From contig CM119265.1 in assembly GCA_051294375.1 (NCBI GenBank), positions 28,978,540 to 29,042,539 of the forward strand: DNA of 64,000 nucleotides, written 5' to 3'. A program made the position numbers and the translations under genes. Positions within the stretch are counted from its first letter, which is position 1. Every line of letters begins with the position of its first letter. Under the pieces are notes generated by a model. It was not told the origin of the DNA. It saw nothing but the letters and a program-made list of their open reading frames with translations, and searched no databases. Shown here in pieces: positions 33,224 through 45,555 of this stretch. Source of the DNA: Paraspadella gotoi (Eukaryota > Chaetognatha).

Positions 33224-36166
33224 TTTTTGAGAAATCGTTCTCATCGACTTCGCGGATCAAAAAACGACTAAAAAAAAAAAAAAAAAATTGTTCGTTTCTC
33301 CAATATATTTTTAATATGAATCCATTTGAGAATTAAACATATATATTGGAGTGGAAAAGTATTTTAAAAATTCCTTCCTGAGGTAATATTTAACTGACGA
33401 TTCTGGATACTGCTTAGGCTTGTTAAATATTGTAGTAATAATAAATGTTAGCGAGGACGTGGGCGATAAAAAAAAATTTGGGCCGGTTTTTCGACATAAA
33501 AAAAAACTAAAAAAAATAATAAAAATGATTTGGCTTGCTATATAACTTCAATTACCATTTATGTAAACTTAAAGTTTTTTTCCGTATCTTTATCGGTTCT
33601 GATTAATAATATTTTTTTGTATAAAGAGAAGTGATTAAGGAAAAATGTTTTAATGAGAAAGTTTCCTCACATTTCTTCAAATCTGAAGATCTTGCTATCG
33701 CTAGAGCCAAACTTTGTCAATGGGGTGGGTCAGAAGTTTGATTTGGGAACCTTTCCAAATGAAACTTCATACATTTCTGAGAAAACTTTAAATGGAGCAA
33801 AAATTTTCTAAAATGGCTAGAAGCATTAGTAATTAATTTTTTAATATTTATTTATAGATAGGAAATGTAAAAAAAAATTTTTTGAATTTTTTATTTTTAA
33901 AAGCGGATTCAAATAGCTTATAAAAAGTTATCTACACAAAGTATAATTCTTTTTTCAATATTTTGATGATAAGTGGGTTAAAATTAAGAAAAACTTAAAA
34001 AATATCATCATTATCATCATCCGATGATTTTAGCAGTTTTTACTAATTTTTAGTAATTAAACATCAAAATTTTAAAAGTTGTAATTATATTTTTTGTTTA
34101 ACTTTTTAAGCTCTATCAGAATCAATTAAAAATTTAAAATATCAAAAAAAAAATTTTAACATTATATAGCAATATAATAATATTAATTAGCGAATTACTC
34201 ATGGTTCGGAACATTTTGCAAAAAATATTTTAACACAATAATTAATACCAATAATGGATTAGTTAATCCTGTTCCCATTATAATTAGAATTTGGTCGGCT
34301 ACCGCTACTATCGCGATGTTTTTATTTGCAAAAAGGGAAACATTGCGCAAAGGGTACGAAACCCATTTTCACAGATGGCCGTCACCTTTCCGCTTCACAG
34401 ATCCTCACCAGAATAATACCTTCACACTTTCACCACTTTTCACAGATGGCCATCACCGAGACCATAATACCTTTGCACTTTCACCGCTTTTCACAGATGG
34501 CNNNNNNNNNNNNCATAATACATTCACACTTTTACCGCTTTTCACAGATGGCCGTCACGGACAACGACAATGACGAAGGTGGCAAAAGTCCTGACGAGAA
34601 AAATCCGGGCAAAGATTTTATGGATGCAAAGAATTTGACGGAAAAAGAAGATTTGAAAAAAAATGTTGACGTCGATGTTGAGGTTGGGAATATTGTCTGT
34701 CTGTCTGTCCGTCTGTCTATCTGTTTGTCAGTCTTGAAGCGTCAATTCCCTACGTTTCTCCCTACCTAACTGTCTGTCTCTCAGCATATCTTTCAGGCAG
34801 ACTCGCTCTCTGTCTTTCTATGTCTCTCGGGCTATAAACTGGCTTGTCGGTTTGAATTCCTGAGTGTCTCTCTGCCTAATCGTCTTTCGGCTCTCCGTCT
34901 CTGGGTCCATTTGTCTGTCTGTCTGTCTGTTTCCTTTGTGTTTTTTCCATCTTTCTATCTTCCAGGTTCTCGATCTTAGTCACTGCTTGGCTATATATAT
35001 GTCTGTCTTCATGTCCAATTTGTCCATTTATCGGTTTATTTTTGTAACTTTCTGTCCGTCCACCTTTCTAAACATTTTTGTAAAACATTTCTCCCCCAGA
35101 AAAACAACCTGGATTCTTGTTTCCCCGAGAAACGAGATTTATCTCGTTACAGCAGCGGATTTACTGACCCCGATTCTGGCTGCGCTAAATCCGATGCATC
35201 CTCGACTTCGGAGAATGACTCCAAATCCACGGGTCAAGTTCGCCTTTAGAATTTTTTGGGTTTTTTTTAGGGCTCCATTTTCGGGGATGTGTTTTTTTGT
35301 ATATAAAATATTATATAAAATCCTTTTTAGTTTTTTAACGCACATTTTAAAATAATAGCTATTTTCAAAAACAATTCAATATTTTGCCATTTATATTTCG
35401 AATTATTTTTTAAGTCATCATCTGGGCTAAGGGAGTCATAACATAAAAACTTATAAAAACCCAAAATATTAAATTATAGACAAATATAGATGAAATGAAA
35501 TATAAACGTTAAAATGTAAATAATAAAAATTAGTTCTCTTGGTCTGAAAATAATTTTCATTTTAATTTATACTTTGACTCTGAAGAGAGAGTAATTATAG
35601 TTATGTATTAGTAACAGAACCGTTCAATATAAGCAGTCCCTGAGCTTCGGATGAGGCTGTAACACTAAGTTACAGGCGGGTTAAGCGCCCCATAACTCTC
35701 CATTTTTAAATAATTTAATAATTTAAATTTGTTATTTCAGACCAAAAGGAAGATGGAGATGGAGAGGGTGAAGGAAAAGACGTTGAAGCAGGCGAGATGC
35801 CTGTCGAGGAAGAGGAGATGCTGGAGGACGCGCCTGTCGATTGGTCCATCGTAGCCTGTTCCGTGATTTTTGGCCTGGGTCTCGGTGAGACAAATTTTAT
35901 TTTGCAAGTGCATTTATTATCACGTTTGGCGAAAGTTTATGTCCAACATTATCACATCAATCATTTGGTTATCATCACATCGATCATTTGGTTATCATCG
36001 TATCAATTATTGGTTATCATCGTATCAATATGTGGTTATCATCTCATCAATCAATTGGCTATCATCGCATCAATCCTTTGGTTATCATCGCATCAATCAG
36101 GAGGTTCGATCCTATTCTTTTAAGATCTTTTATGCTTTAATTTTATTATCAGTACATAAAATGTTT
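32589..36166 (+). repeat. Direct tandem duplication, unit 2
   Basis: Collinear with unit 1. Contains one SINE (32628-32870), the (CGT)n segment at 33082, the splice-site minisatellite with a 12-N gap (34502-34513), and the intact exons of the membrane-protein gene. Ends at cagtacataaaatgt, about 36166. Confidence 0.9.
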
Positions 36167-39100
36167 GCTTTTTATCAGTTTTTTTTTATTTTCTTAATTT
36201 AATTGTTTTGCTTTTCCTATTTTTCACTTGTATTTTAAAACAAATTCTTTTCAAATCTCTTAGTTTCTTATTTTTCCACCAGTTTTTCTCTCTACCATTG
36301 CATACGAAAAACAAAAGATTAGTTCGAATTGATTACCACGCAAAATTACGCTTTAAATATTTATGTTTTTCTTTTTTTTTTCGAATTGACTCATCTATAT
36401 TTGTGGTAGATTAATAAATTTAATTGATAAATAATTATAAACGCTTACTCAGACGGGCCAAAATTTAACAATTTTTACGATTTACCCTCTCAACTCGTTT
36501 ACTTACTTAAATGTTCTCTCGTAGTGAGAGTAGTAATAGTAAATATCAGATAAAAATAAAAATCTTATAATCTTAATTAATTAATAATTAATATATCTCC
36601 TATATCCCATAAAAAGCCCATTTCCCTTTTAACCCTTACTCTCCCGCAGCCACGGTCCTTCTCTACTTTTCCATCAGAAATCTCATTCGCGCTCAACAAC
36701 TCGCGGGGGAGTTTCAAGAGAATTGGGTCAAACAGAACGAAGGCAAGGGTCGGGGCAAACGAAGCCTCGGCGACGGGGGCGAAGACGAGCCCGACTTTCC
36801 CTTCGACGAGGATGGGTACATGAGCCGCATGCGCGACCCGATGAGATTCATGGACGAGGAGGATCTCATGGACATGCCGCCCATGGTGCGTGAGAGATAC
36901 GCTCGCATGGGGCCGGAGGAAAGGTGAGCTTCGGCAGTTGGGGAAAAAATAATAAAGTAGTATGGGTGGACTTAAACCCACCAACCGTTCATCAAGCGGC
37001 CATTGGTGCCGGAGGCAAGTCATTCGCCTCCCAACCCAAAGGTCCGGGGTTCTAGCCCGGTGGTGATCTGGCAGTTAAGAGGACGGGGCGCTTAACCCGC
37101 CTGTAACATGGGTGTTACGCCTGATCCGAAGCTCAGGGACGCTTATATTGAACGGTTTATCACTTAACTCATAATAATAATTATACTGTCTCTTCATTGG
37201 TGAGGCCCGACTTCCGAACACAACACGCAACAACAACACTTTTCAGGCGACATGCCTCAACCTGGCGATGCACTTTCCGCCCACGAACACAATTCAGGCG
37301 ACATGCCTCAACTTGGGTTGACGCACTTTCCACCAACAACAACAATTCACTGAAGGACGCAACAGACATTCTTCCTAGGCGAGGAGGGGGGGATGTATGG
37401 TGGACTAAAACCCACCAACCGTTCATCAGCGGCCATATTGGTGCCGGAGGCAAGTCATTCGCCTCCCAACCCAAAGGTCGGGGTTCTAGCCCGGTGGTCG
37501 TCTGGCAGTTAAGAGGGACGGGCGCTTAACCCGCCTGTAACATGGTGTTACAGCCTGATCGAAGCTCAGGACTGCTTATTTATGAACGGTTTCTATCACT
37601 AACTCATAATAATAAATTACTGTCTCTTTCAGTAGGGTGGATTAAAATTCAGCAACGTTTGAGCGGTCATTGAGTAGTAATAGGACTAATAGGACTACGC
37701 AATTACACGCTAAATAAATACTTATCCAAAATATACCCACTAAAGAGACCGAAAAATAATAATCATTTAATGAAATAATCATTCATAATAACGCTGTCTC
37801 CAAGCTTTTGATCAGGCTGTTGCACCCCCACAGGCACGGGCAGAAGCTTAGTCCTATTGCTCCAATGACCTTAGATCAGTGACCAATGACCTTAGTCCTA
37901 CTAAGCTTCTTGCCCGGTGCCTGTGGAAGGGTGCTACAGCCTGATCAAAAGCTTGGAGACAGCGTTATTATGAATGATTATTTCATTAAATGATTATTAT
38001 TTTTCGGTCTCTTTAGTGGGTATATTTTGGATATGTATTTATTTAGCGTGTAATTGCCGAATGATAATTACGTATATTATACAATACTTTTAAAAATTAC
38101 AAATATTTGACGACGAAATTGATAAGGAAGTAAAATCATTCTTGAATAAAACGAACTATTCCTATTTAAAAGCTTGCAGGCCCCTGCTATTTTATTATTT
38201 TTTAAAAAGAATTGTAAGCCTTAACTCACCACTGAGCCTGTTCTACCAAGTCTATATAGTTAGCTATTACTTTAAATGAGTTTTTTCTTCAAAAATCTTT
38301 TCAATATTTTTAGTGCCAATATTTTTCACAAGTTTAATAAGTGCGTGCTAAGAAAACGGATGAATAATTTTCTAACACTTTTAATTAAAAGAATTAATCA
38401 AAATTTGTATATTTTGAACGCAACAAGTTTCAGAGTAAGAATTATTTTATTAAGACGATAACAAAAGGCTCAGATGCTAAGTCTATAACAATGGTATTTA
38501 CAAGGTCAAAGTTTGACCATAAAGATAAAGAGAGCAAACGATCGAGGGTAAGGTTAAAACTTAAAAGTAAGGTCAAATGGTTTGGCCGAGGTTGCGCGTT
38601 GTCGTTCTTCCTCTACAATATAAAAGTTTCGTCCATTTTCAAATAAATGACACTTAAATATCGTTTATATAATAATAATGAAATTATCATCAAATTTTCT
38701 AGATACCGAATGAATCTTTGGATGCGAAAGATGCGGATGATGAGACGTCACGGGTTCGAGGGAGATTTGGACGAGGACGAAATGATGGACGGAATGGACG
38801 ACCCACCCGATTGGGCTGGGATGGACGCTTGGGACGGATGGGACGGATGGGGTCCACCCCCTTGGAACGTCACCGACGACGACGCCGCCGTCAACGGAAC
38901 GGATGACGGAGGGACAGAGACGCCAGCTTCGACCACGGCGTCATCTGCCGCCGCCGAAGATTCCACCGTGCCGAGCGCCGTCTCGAGCACGGTGGATTAT
39001 AGCGCCGAAGAATCCGGCACAGTGGAATCACCCACAGTGAAGTCGCCCGCTACGGAGTCCGTCACTTTAGAATCGGACACAATGAGTTCGGCCACTGTGG

Positions 39101-39183
39101 ATTCCGTTTCCATGGAAACCATTTCGATGGAACCGACGGTGGAATCGACTTCGACGTCGGTCGAGGGAACAACCGTTCCATAA
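34548..39183 (+). CDS. Single-pass membrane protein, type II-like, with acidic ectodomain
   Basis: Unknown family. Exons 34548-34682, 35100-35232, 35741-35884, 36650-36923 and 38703-39183 join in frame to 388 residues. The ATG used coincides with the first base of exon 34548, so an upstream exon may precede it. An acidic N-terminal part (about residues 1-134) is followed by one hydrophobic helix split by an intron (DWSIVACSVIFGLGL then ATVLLYFSIRNLI), then basic sequence with RGKRS (a furin-type R-x-K-R site), a Met/Asp-rich stretch with repeated Trp (DAWDGWDGWGPPPW), two N-glycosylation sequons (NVT, NGT) and a Ser/Thr-rich tail of simple repeats ending VEGTTVP. The sequons, Ser/Thr tail and furin site suggest the C-terminal side is lumenal or extracellular; this is inference. 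The first three exons are in the tandem duplication. Confidence 0.7.
36958..37625 (+). mobile_element. Dimeric tRNA-related SINE, plus orientation
   Basis: Copies at about 36958-37195 and 37395-37630 with linker 37196-37394 containing two gacatgcctcaac blocks. Each copy shows ggtggactta/taaaacccacc, gccggaggcaagtcattcgc, the B box ggggttctagcccgg, gcttaacccgcctgtaac and ends actgtctctt. It lies in the intron between exons 4 and 5 of the membrane-protein gene. Confidence 0.8.
37700..38056. mobile_element. Fold-back element, ~150 bp inverted arms
   Basis: Left arm 37700-37851 (caattacacgctaaataaat ... caggcacgggcagaagctta) and right arm about 37900-38056 (its reverse complement, ending agcgtgtaattg), with a loop of about 50 bp. 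Arms are nearly perfect. No coding capacity. Intronic. Confidence 0.85.
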
Positions 39184-40789
39184 AAATTACCCCTTGGTGT
39201 ATTAATATTGATTTTTTTTTAAATTTTATTCATTAAATTGCAAATATTTATATTATTTATTAATTATTATTAATGAATGCCATAGACGCGAACCGTTTTT
39301 TTTTTCCTGTTGTTCGTCTCGTGTCTCTTGATTTTATTAATTTATTTCTTTCAATCTGTCTAATTTTCTCTGTGACCCTGTACCGCAATGAGAATTAGCG
39401 TTTCCGACATTCCCCGTGGCCTTAACGCTTTCATACATATACAAGTGAAATTAAAAATATTGCTTTTTTAATTCACCACTAAATTGGAAAGCTTTTATTG
39501 TAACAAAAGTGTATTTCTCATTTTGTTCTCTTTTTTTTTGTAATTTTTTTGTTCTCACTTAAATTTTCTTTTTTCCAACGTCGAGTCTTATTAAAATATT
39601 GGAATTATTTTTTTCCTTTAGATTTTGAGTTAATTAGAAAACATAGGTTACGGTCTAGCAATTAAAAGTTGTTGTTTAGCAAAAGAGAAATACAAGAGAG
39701 AGAGAGAGAGAGAGAGAGAGCATCTTACGTAATATGATCCCCAACGAAAACGGGTTATGTATCCAAAATGAAAAGTAATATCGCTTTTAATTATATTCTT
39801 TCTCGAGAGATTATCAAATTTGACGTTGATAAGCTGTCAGCTGTCAGAGTTAGGAGAACGAATTTTTAAGTTTGAATAACAATTACTTACTGGACAACAA
39901 ATCAGACTTTATGGCTAGAGTCTATGTAGTTAAAGTTCCTTGAGAGGGTGAAAAAGCCCAGACCACCTTGCGGTATACGATAGATGTCACTCAACATGTC
40001 ACTCAAAATGTCACTCTACTAGCCACTCCACAATCTACATGTCACTCCAGACGTGATGCGGTCAACTAATCAAGCGTCTATTTACACCAAAAAAAATTCA
40101 CTTTAGTTAAACTCGATAAAGAATCGCGAGGTTTTTTTTTCATTTCTTAAAAATAAGTTGTTTTTTTTTTATTTATTTTTTTATTTTTTTTTTGCCTCGT
40201 CATTTTTCTTCGTTTTCGACGCGATGACGAAGGTAAAGATTACGAGGAAAAGAACATGTTAGGCATGTCATGAAGATGAGGCATGCCAATCCATGCCATG
40301 CTAAAATAAGTTTCGTTCTCAAATAAAGTACGTAAGGTTTAAATAAATACGCTATTTTCGGTTCCCAACATTAGGTAAGTTTTAAAAAAGAAGGAATTGA
40401 CGTGAGTCTTATAAAGTTTTTTTAACGGGGTAATGTTTGGTTGTTTTGTTTGTTTTGTTTGTTTTGTTTGTTTTGTTTGTTTTGTTTGTTTAAGAATCAA
40501 ATAAAGAAGGAGACCTTGGAAGTTCCCCACGCTGTATATTGTTTTTGCTAGACCATTTTTTAAATTAAATTGTTAAAAAAAAAGTTTTAAAATCTGTTTT
40601 TGATTTAAAAATTCCTTGATATAATTATATAATTTAATATGTAAATATAAATGTAAATGTAAAGAAATGATTCGTAATAAGATTAAAACAATTCATCAGA
40701 TACAAACAACTTTCCTTTCACTCATTCATCCCCTCAACCACTCCGTCTCCATCTCGTAACGACTCCGTCTCCATCTCTCTCCCTCCAAG

Positions 40790-43224
40790 CATCATCACCA
40801 CCACACTCACCACCCCGACCACTCTTTCCACGCCGCCTTCATCGAGTCCACAGCCACAAGCGACGTCGATGTGGACGACGATGACGACGACGACATGAAA
40901 TGCGATTTGGCGACGGGGAAATGTCAGGCTGGCGGCGCTGCCGCCGCTGGGGGCGGCGGAGGCGGCGGCGGCAAAAGGAGCCAGTCTACGACGCCGGCGA
41001 TCAAGTCGCGCAACTCGGTCCAGACTATTTATAGAACGCCCGTGGATTCCGAAGAGTATCTGTCGGGATGGAAGAGCGCCAATCAGGTTAATGGAATCGC
41101 TATTCGCTAATCATTAATACTTGCAAAGCAACTTTGTGCGACACTTTACGGTCGGTCGGTCCATCTGTCTTTATGTCCGTTAGCTGCTCAAAAGGATCGA
41201 GCATAAATAAAAGGAAAATCCGCGATCTTTACGCACATAAGTTCCCCTTATTTTTTAAACCTTTATAACTCGAGCTAATGCCTAATTGCGGATGAGAAGC
41301 GAAGTAGGCTGGAGACTACTATACGTATCTTCCCTGCCCCATCAGCAGCCATGGAGCGGGTCCTGGGCTTGGAACCAGGCTTGGGGGTTTTCCACGCCCC
41401 ACAGTGATCGAAATGAGGTTTTTTCTCGGAAAAACTATGCCGATAGTGCAATTAGTTGGTTTTTAGTAGGTTGTTATATTGTAAGTAGTTATATTTAAAA
41501 AACTTTATTCGTTACCTTATAAAATGGTAAATATGTTTGTATGATTTTTTAAATTTGGTAAAAGAGAAAATAATTCTATCATGGTTTTCTTAGATCGTTT
41601 CCTGAATTTTTTTAAAGTAAAAACAGTAAGAGACAATCCTAAACACTAAATTTCGTATTGAATTAATCAAATATCTAAATTTGTTTTAGTTTCCATCACA
41701 GCTTTCAAGTTTTAATATTATTTTAAATTTCCTTCCACAAAAATTTTTCATGGCCCTAAAATTAGGCGTCATCATAAAAATAATGCAATAAAGAGGATTA
41801 TGGAATTGATGATAAGAAATATGATATTTAGATATACCTAAATACACCTTAGCAATATAACTTAAGCAAAAATTCGAAATGACGAAACGAGAGGTTGCTT
41901 GGCGCTGTAAGGCGCCCGGGCTTGGCGCGGAATCGTTGCGCGGCGTAGACCGACGTACTCCATGTTTGAGTTTATTATACGTTTGAAAATGTAAACAAAA
42001 CTAAAATTGTCGTCCGTCGTCGTCGTCGTTGTCGTCGTCTTTGTTCGAATCATTTGAGTTCCCAAACTGTCTTCTTTTGTCATTTTTTTCTTTTTATTTT
42101 TTTCCTCAGAGTTATAATTGTCCTAGTTAAGAACTAAGGTTTTTCTTTTTTAAATTAAAAATTTTCTTTAAAAGAATATTGTACAAAAAAAATTAGTTGT
42201 ATTGAATTTTTGTAAAAAAAATTATTTAAAAAATCATTTGGTTATAACTAACCATGCCGGACACGGCGGACAAAAAGTCAAATATGGGAGCTTCCTGATA
42301 TGATGAATCATTAAATTCAGTGGAAATGGCCGTGCTTCCGCGTGCTTCCATATAGACTTTAGGCTAGTATTTGAAAACTTATATACAGTAAAATGCTGTT
42401 CAAGCAATTTATAATTCAGTCCATGCAAACTATCCAGTTATTGACAATGAGTTAAAAAAAAATTAGGTTTTTATCGTTAAATTGTCTACAAATAACAAAA
42501 CAAAGTGAGCTCCAAAAAAAGAAAAGCCTTATATCTCCGATATGAATAATTTTTACAACCCGATATCATAAGACAGTGTTCTTGTGATACACCTGGACGG
42601 ATTAAATGAAAAATTATTAACATATGATGTACCACCCTTTTCCGAGTAAAAAAAATATTTCGATGACTGTGCGCCCCCAAGGCGGTTTACGGCCGTCCGT
42701 ACGCTTCCGCTGAGGAGGCACCGAGTTGGAATTGAACCCGGTATCTACTCAATGAGCCATCGGGTCACGACTGAAGGCGTTATGCTAATAGGCGTGGTGA
42801 ATAGGCTAATAGGCTAATAGGCTAATAGGCTAATAGGCTAATAGCTAAGGCTAATAGGCTAATAGGCTAATACTATAGGCGTGTGAACTTATGCAATGTC
42901 CGACTACATAATCACGTGATCAAATGCTTTGCAAGTAACTTATAGTAAATCTTGTTTCTTCTTCTTTTTGTCGGCGTATTGGGTTTCTATTGGGTTGTGG
43001 TTAAAACTTAAAAACAGTGAAAAACAGTCGTCGGAGATTGTTGGAGATTGTGGTTTAGTGTGGTCAGAGATTGTTGGAGATTGTGGTTGAGTGTGGTCGG
43101 AGATTGTTGGAGATTGTGGTTGAGTGTGGTCGGAGATTGTTGGATATTGTGGTTGATAGCTTCTTTTAAAACTTGTTTTCAGTACGGACGAAACGTGAGC
43201 CACACGGACAGATCCGACTTTACA
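40790..43224 (+). CDS. Exon pair of an unrecognised gene (partial)
   Basis: Exon 40790-41086 (acceptor ccctccaag, donor GTTAAT) is open for 99 codons: a His-rich start (HHHHHTHHPDHSFHAAF), a run of Asp, two Cys (MKCDLATGKCQ), a Gly run, then KRSQSTTPAIKSRNSVQTIY and SGWKSANQ. It joins in phase 0 to 43183-43224 (acceptor ttgttttcag, donor GTAAGT), YGRNVSHTDRSDFT. No start codon or end is established. A downstream candidate exon is at 45239. Low-complexity codons make the first exon less certain than the second splice pair. Confidence 0.45.
41862..42083 (-). other. Short minus-strand open frame, possible exon
   Basis: Ends NMEYVGLRRATIPRQARAPY then SAKQPLVSSFRIFA-stop. Its 3' half is GC-rich in an AT-rich setting, and a (ACG)n run precedes it. 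No splice sites are clear and no family is recognised. Confidence 0.2.
42672..42870 (-). mobile_element. tRNA-like SINE head followed by a 10 bp array
   Basis: Reverse strand of 42680-42775 has A-box-like tggctcattgagtagatacc and B box gggttcaattcc. On the plus strand it is followed by about nine aggctaatag units (42788-42870). Different in sequence from the other SINEs here. Confidence 0.55.
43027..43156 (+). repeat. ~37 bp minisatellite
   Basis: Four units of gtcggagattgttggagatt plus gtggttgagtgtg, directly upstream of the 43183 exon. Confidence 0.9.
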
Positions 43225-43312
43225 GTAAGTCACTCCTTTTTTTGGCTGATGAATGTAAAATTGAATCTTTTGAGTTTTAAAAGGTTATTAAAACAATTGT
43301 AAGCTTTGATTA

Positions 43313-43581
43313 AAAAGTTCAATTTCATAATGGAGTGCAGTGCAAAAAAGTAATTTATTAATTTCCATATATTTCGACATCAGTTTCTATGTCATCTTCA
43401 GTGGAAGAAAAAGAATTAACAAACAAAACTTTTACAAAGTAAGAAATAGAGAAATAAAGAGAGAGAGACACAATAACAATGAAAAGGCTAAAGACTAAAT
43501 GACCTTTAAGTGACCACTTAATATATGGAAAATTTATAATTTCATTTTTTGCACTGCACTCCATTATGAAATTGAACTTTT
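43313..43581. mobile_element. Inverted-repeat element with hammerhead-like core
   Basis: Perfect 37-bp inverted ends (43313-43349 and 43545-43581; core cataatggagtgcagtgcaa), extending with mismatches inward. On the minus strand, 43366-43403 holds ctgaaga, a 5-bp stem gacat/atgtc and gaaa, similar to a hammerhead catalytic core but with G at the presumed cleavage position. No coding capacity. Confidence 0.6.
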
Positions 43582-45238
43582 AATCATTATACTAACTGTG
43601 CATGAGATGACGTTAAAAGAATTGTAATCTTTTTATTAGGTCTTTCATTGTTTTTTAGTATTTAACTGTATGACTTTAATCAACAGCGATATCAACACAA
43701 TCCACTGTTATCAATCATTACAGGACTATCTTCCCAATCAAAGAGCATTTTAATCAACATTCACAGCATTATTCTCACCTCACAACTCACAACCCACCTT
43801 AAGAAGAAAGGTCATTCACCATAACAATGCGTAATCATTGATGTATTAAAGCTAATACATCGAGAAATACATCATGGTCATCAGTGATCACCAAAAAAAT
43901 AAGTTTTTATTTATATGTAAACATTCTGTTTTCAATCATTTTTTTAAAATCGGTAAATAACAAAATTGACAAGTTTAATGGGTAAGCACATTTTTTAAAG
44001 ATTTGTTTGTTTGGTTTGGTTGTTAAAAAATTCTAGGTAAGAAGTTAAAACACGGTAAGGGATAATTTAGAAGGGGAGAATTAAACAATTAATCTTGTTA
44101 CTCTGTTGGTTTTCCAGTCATGAACAAAATTTTCAGTTAAATAGATGGTAAAGAAATTCGAACTACAATGAATCTACACTGAATTTGAAGAGTTGCAGCC
44201 TAAACGACTGCAATAATACTGATTTAAAAATTTGATTAGCAATCTTAAAAACATTTGTAAAAATGTAATAGAGAGACATTTTGATAAACGTGTTCCAATT
44301 AGGAAGAATTCAAGGTTAAAGTTTAAAAACGTTTCATTTACAAGGATACAAGTTGAAATTTAAAAATGTCTCTCGTATTACATTTTTCTAATTCAGTAAT
44401 AAAAAATTCATAAAAAATATCAGATGGCTAGTAGGCGTAGTGAAAGTTACATACGAAAATTCTAAAAGTCAATTATGAACAACATACCATCAGTGAACAT
44501 TAATTTGTAAAAAAAATTAATTTTATTGTTTTTTAATTTTCGCAATAGGCTATATTTATATATAGTACTATCCTTATAAACTGAAAGATTTCAAAATAGG
44601 CTTTTCTTAATTTTGATTGCAGATCTGAATTCCTCGTCAAAAGTTGATAAAAGAAAATATAATTCATTTTTAAAAATTCTTTCATTATAGTAGGATAAAA
44701 TAAAAAAAACTATATTTAATATATAAAAAAATAATTTTCAGCTTAAAATATAGCTTTTTCTAATTTTGACCCACGTCATGAAGGAATTTTTCAAAAAGAG
44801 TTATATTTCTTTATATCAACTTTTATGACGAAAAAAAATCTTAGAAAAAACTGTTTTGAAATTTTAACTTTATTGGTTTAGTACTAGTATAAATATGGCC
44901 TACTGCGTAAATTGTAAAATTTATTATAAATTTTTTTTATACATAAATGTTCATAAGTATAATGTTGTTCGTTCCTCACTTTTAGAATTTTAATTAAAGT
45001 TAAACTTAGGAATTTTACTACGCCTTAATGGCTAGGCTTTTCGTTTGACTTGCAACTCTTCTGATAGGTTTCTTTTTATTTTATATTATGATTAAAACCG
45101 ACCTAAAATGGCGTAGAATGCATCAAATATTTAAAGTGAATACATTTTCGGAATCGCCAGGAGCTTAGCTCTCTCCATTTTGGCCTATTTTGAAGTTGAT
45201 TTGAATGACCCTTTTTCTCAATCTCTTATCTTCAAGGA

Positions 45239-45423
45239 ATTCTCAACTGCCTCACCTTTGAACCGATTCCTCTCTTGGCCAACGATTACAAAGTCTCATT
45301 TCTCATCGGCGGTGGAGTCGTCTTTTTGCTCACTGCTCTCTCTTTCCAGAAACCAAAAGAGGCTTGCAAACTCTGTGAAAAATGTCAGTTTCGACCAAAT
45401 GCAAACAAGTCTTGTTATTGACA
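45239..45423 (+). CDS. Candidate terminal exon with a transmembrane helix
   Basis: After the acceptor cttcaag (45238) one frame reads ILNCLTFEPIPLLANDYKV then SFLIGGGVVFLLTALSF, a clear membrane helix, then a Cys/Lys tail (CKLCEKCQFRPNANKSCY) and TGA at about 45421. This frame needs a donor of phase 1, whereas the exon at 43183-43224 ends in phase 0, so the join fails by one base or an exon is missing. The phase-0 frame is also open (EFSTASPLNRFLSW...) to 45482 but looks less like protein. Confidence 0.35.
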
Positions 45424-45555
45424 AAACAGTTTTCATATGCTCTTCATTAAAATTTTTAACTCAAAAAAGTCTTAAACTCTAGATGACAGCATCTAGAGAC
45501 ATCTGACTTTCAGTTCATCGTCTTACTCATTTAGAAATCAGCGAAACGTTTTCTC

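Noticed and set aside
34316-34573. Coding exon starting MFLFAKRETLRKG
   Set aside because: The frame runs straight into the splice-site minisatellite and an N gap; the phase-consistent exon starts at 34548 in another frame.
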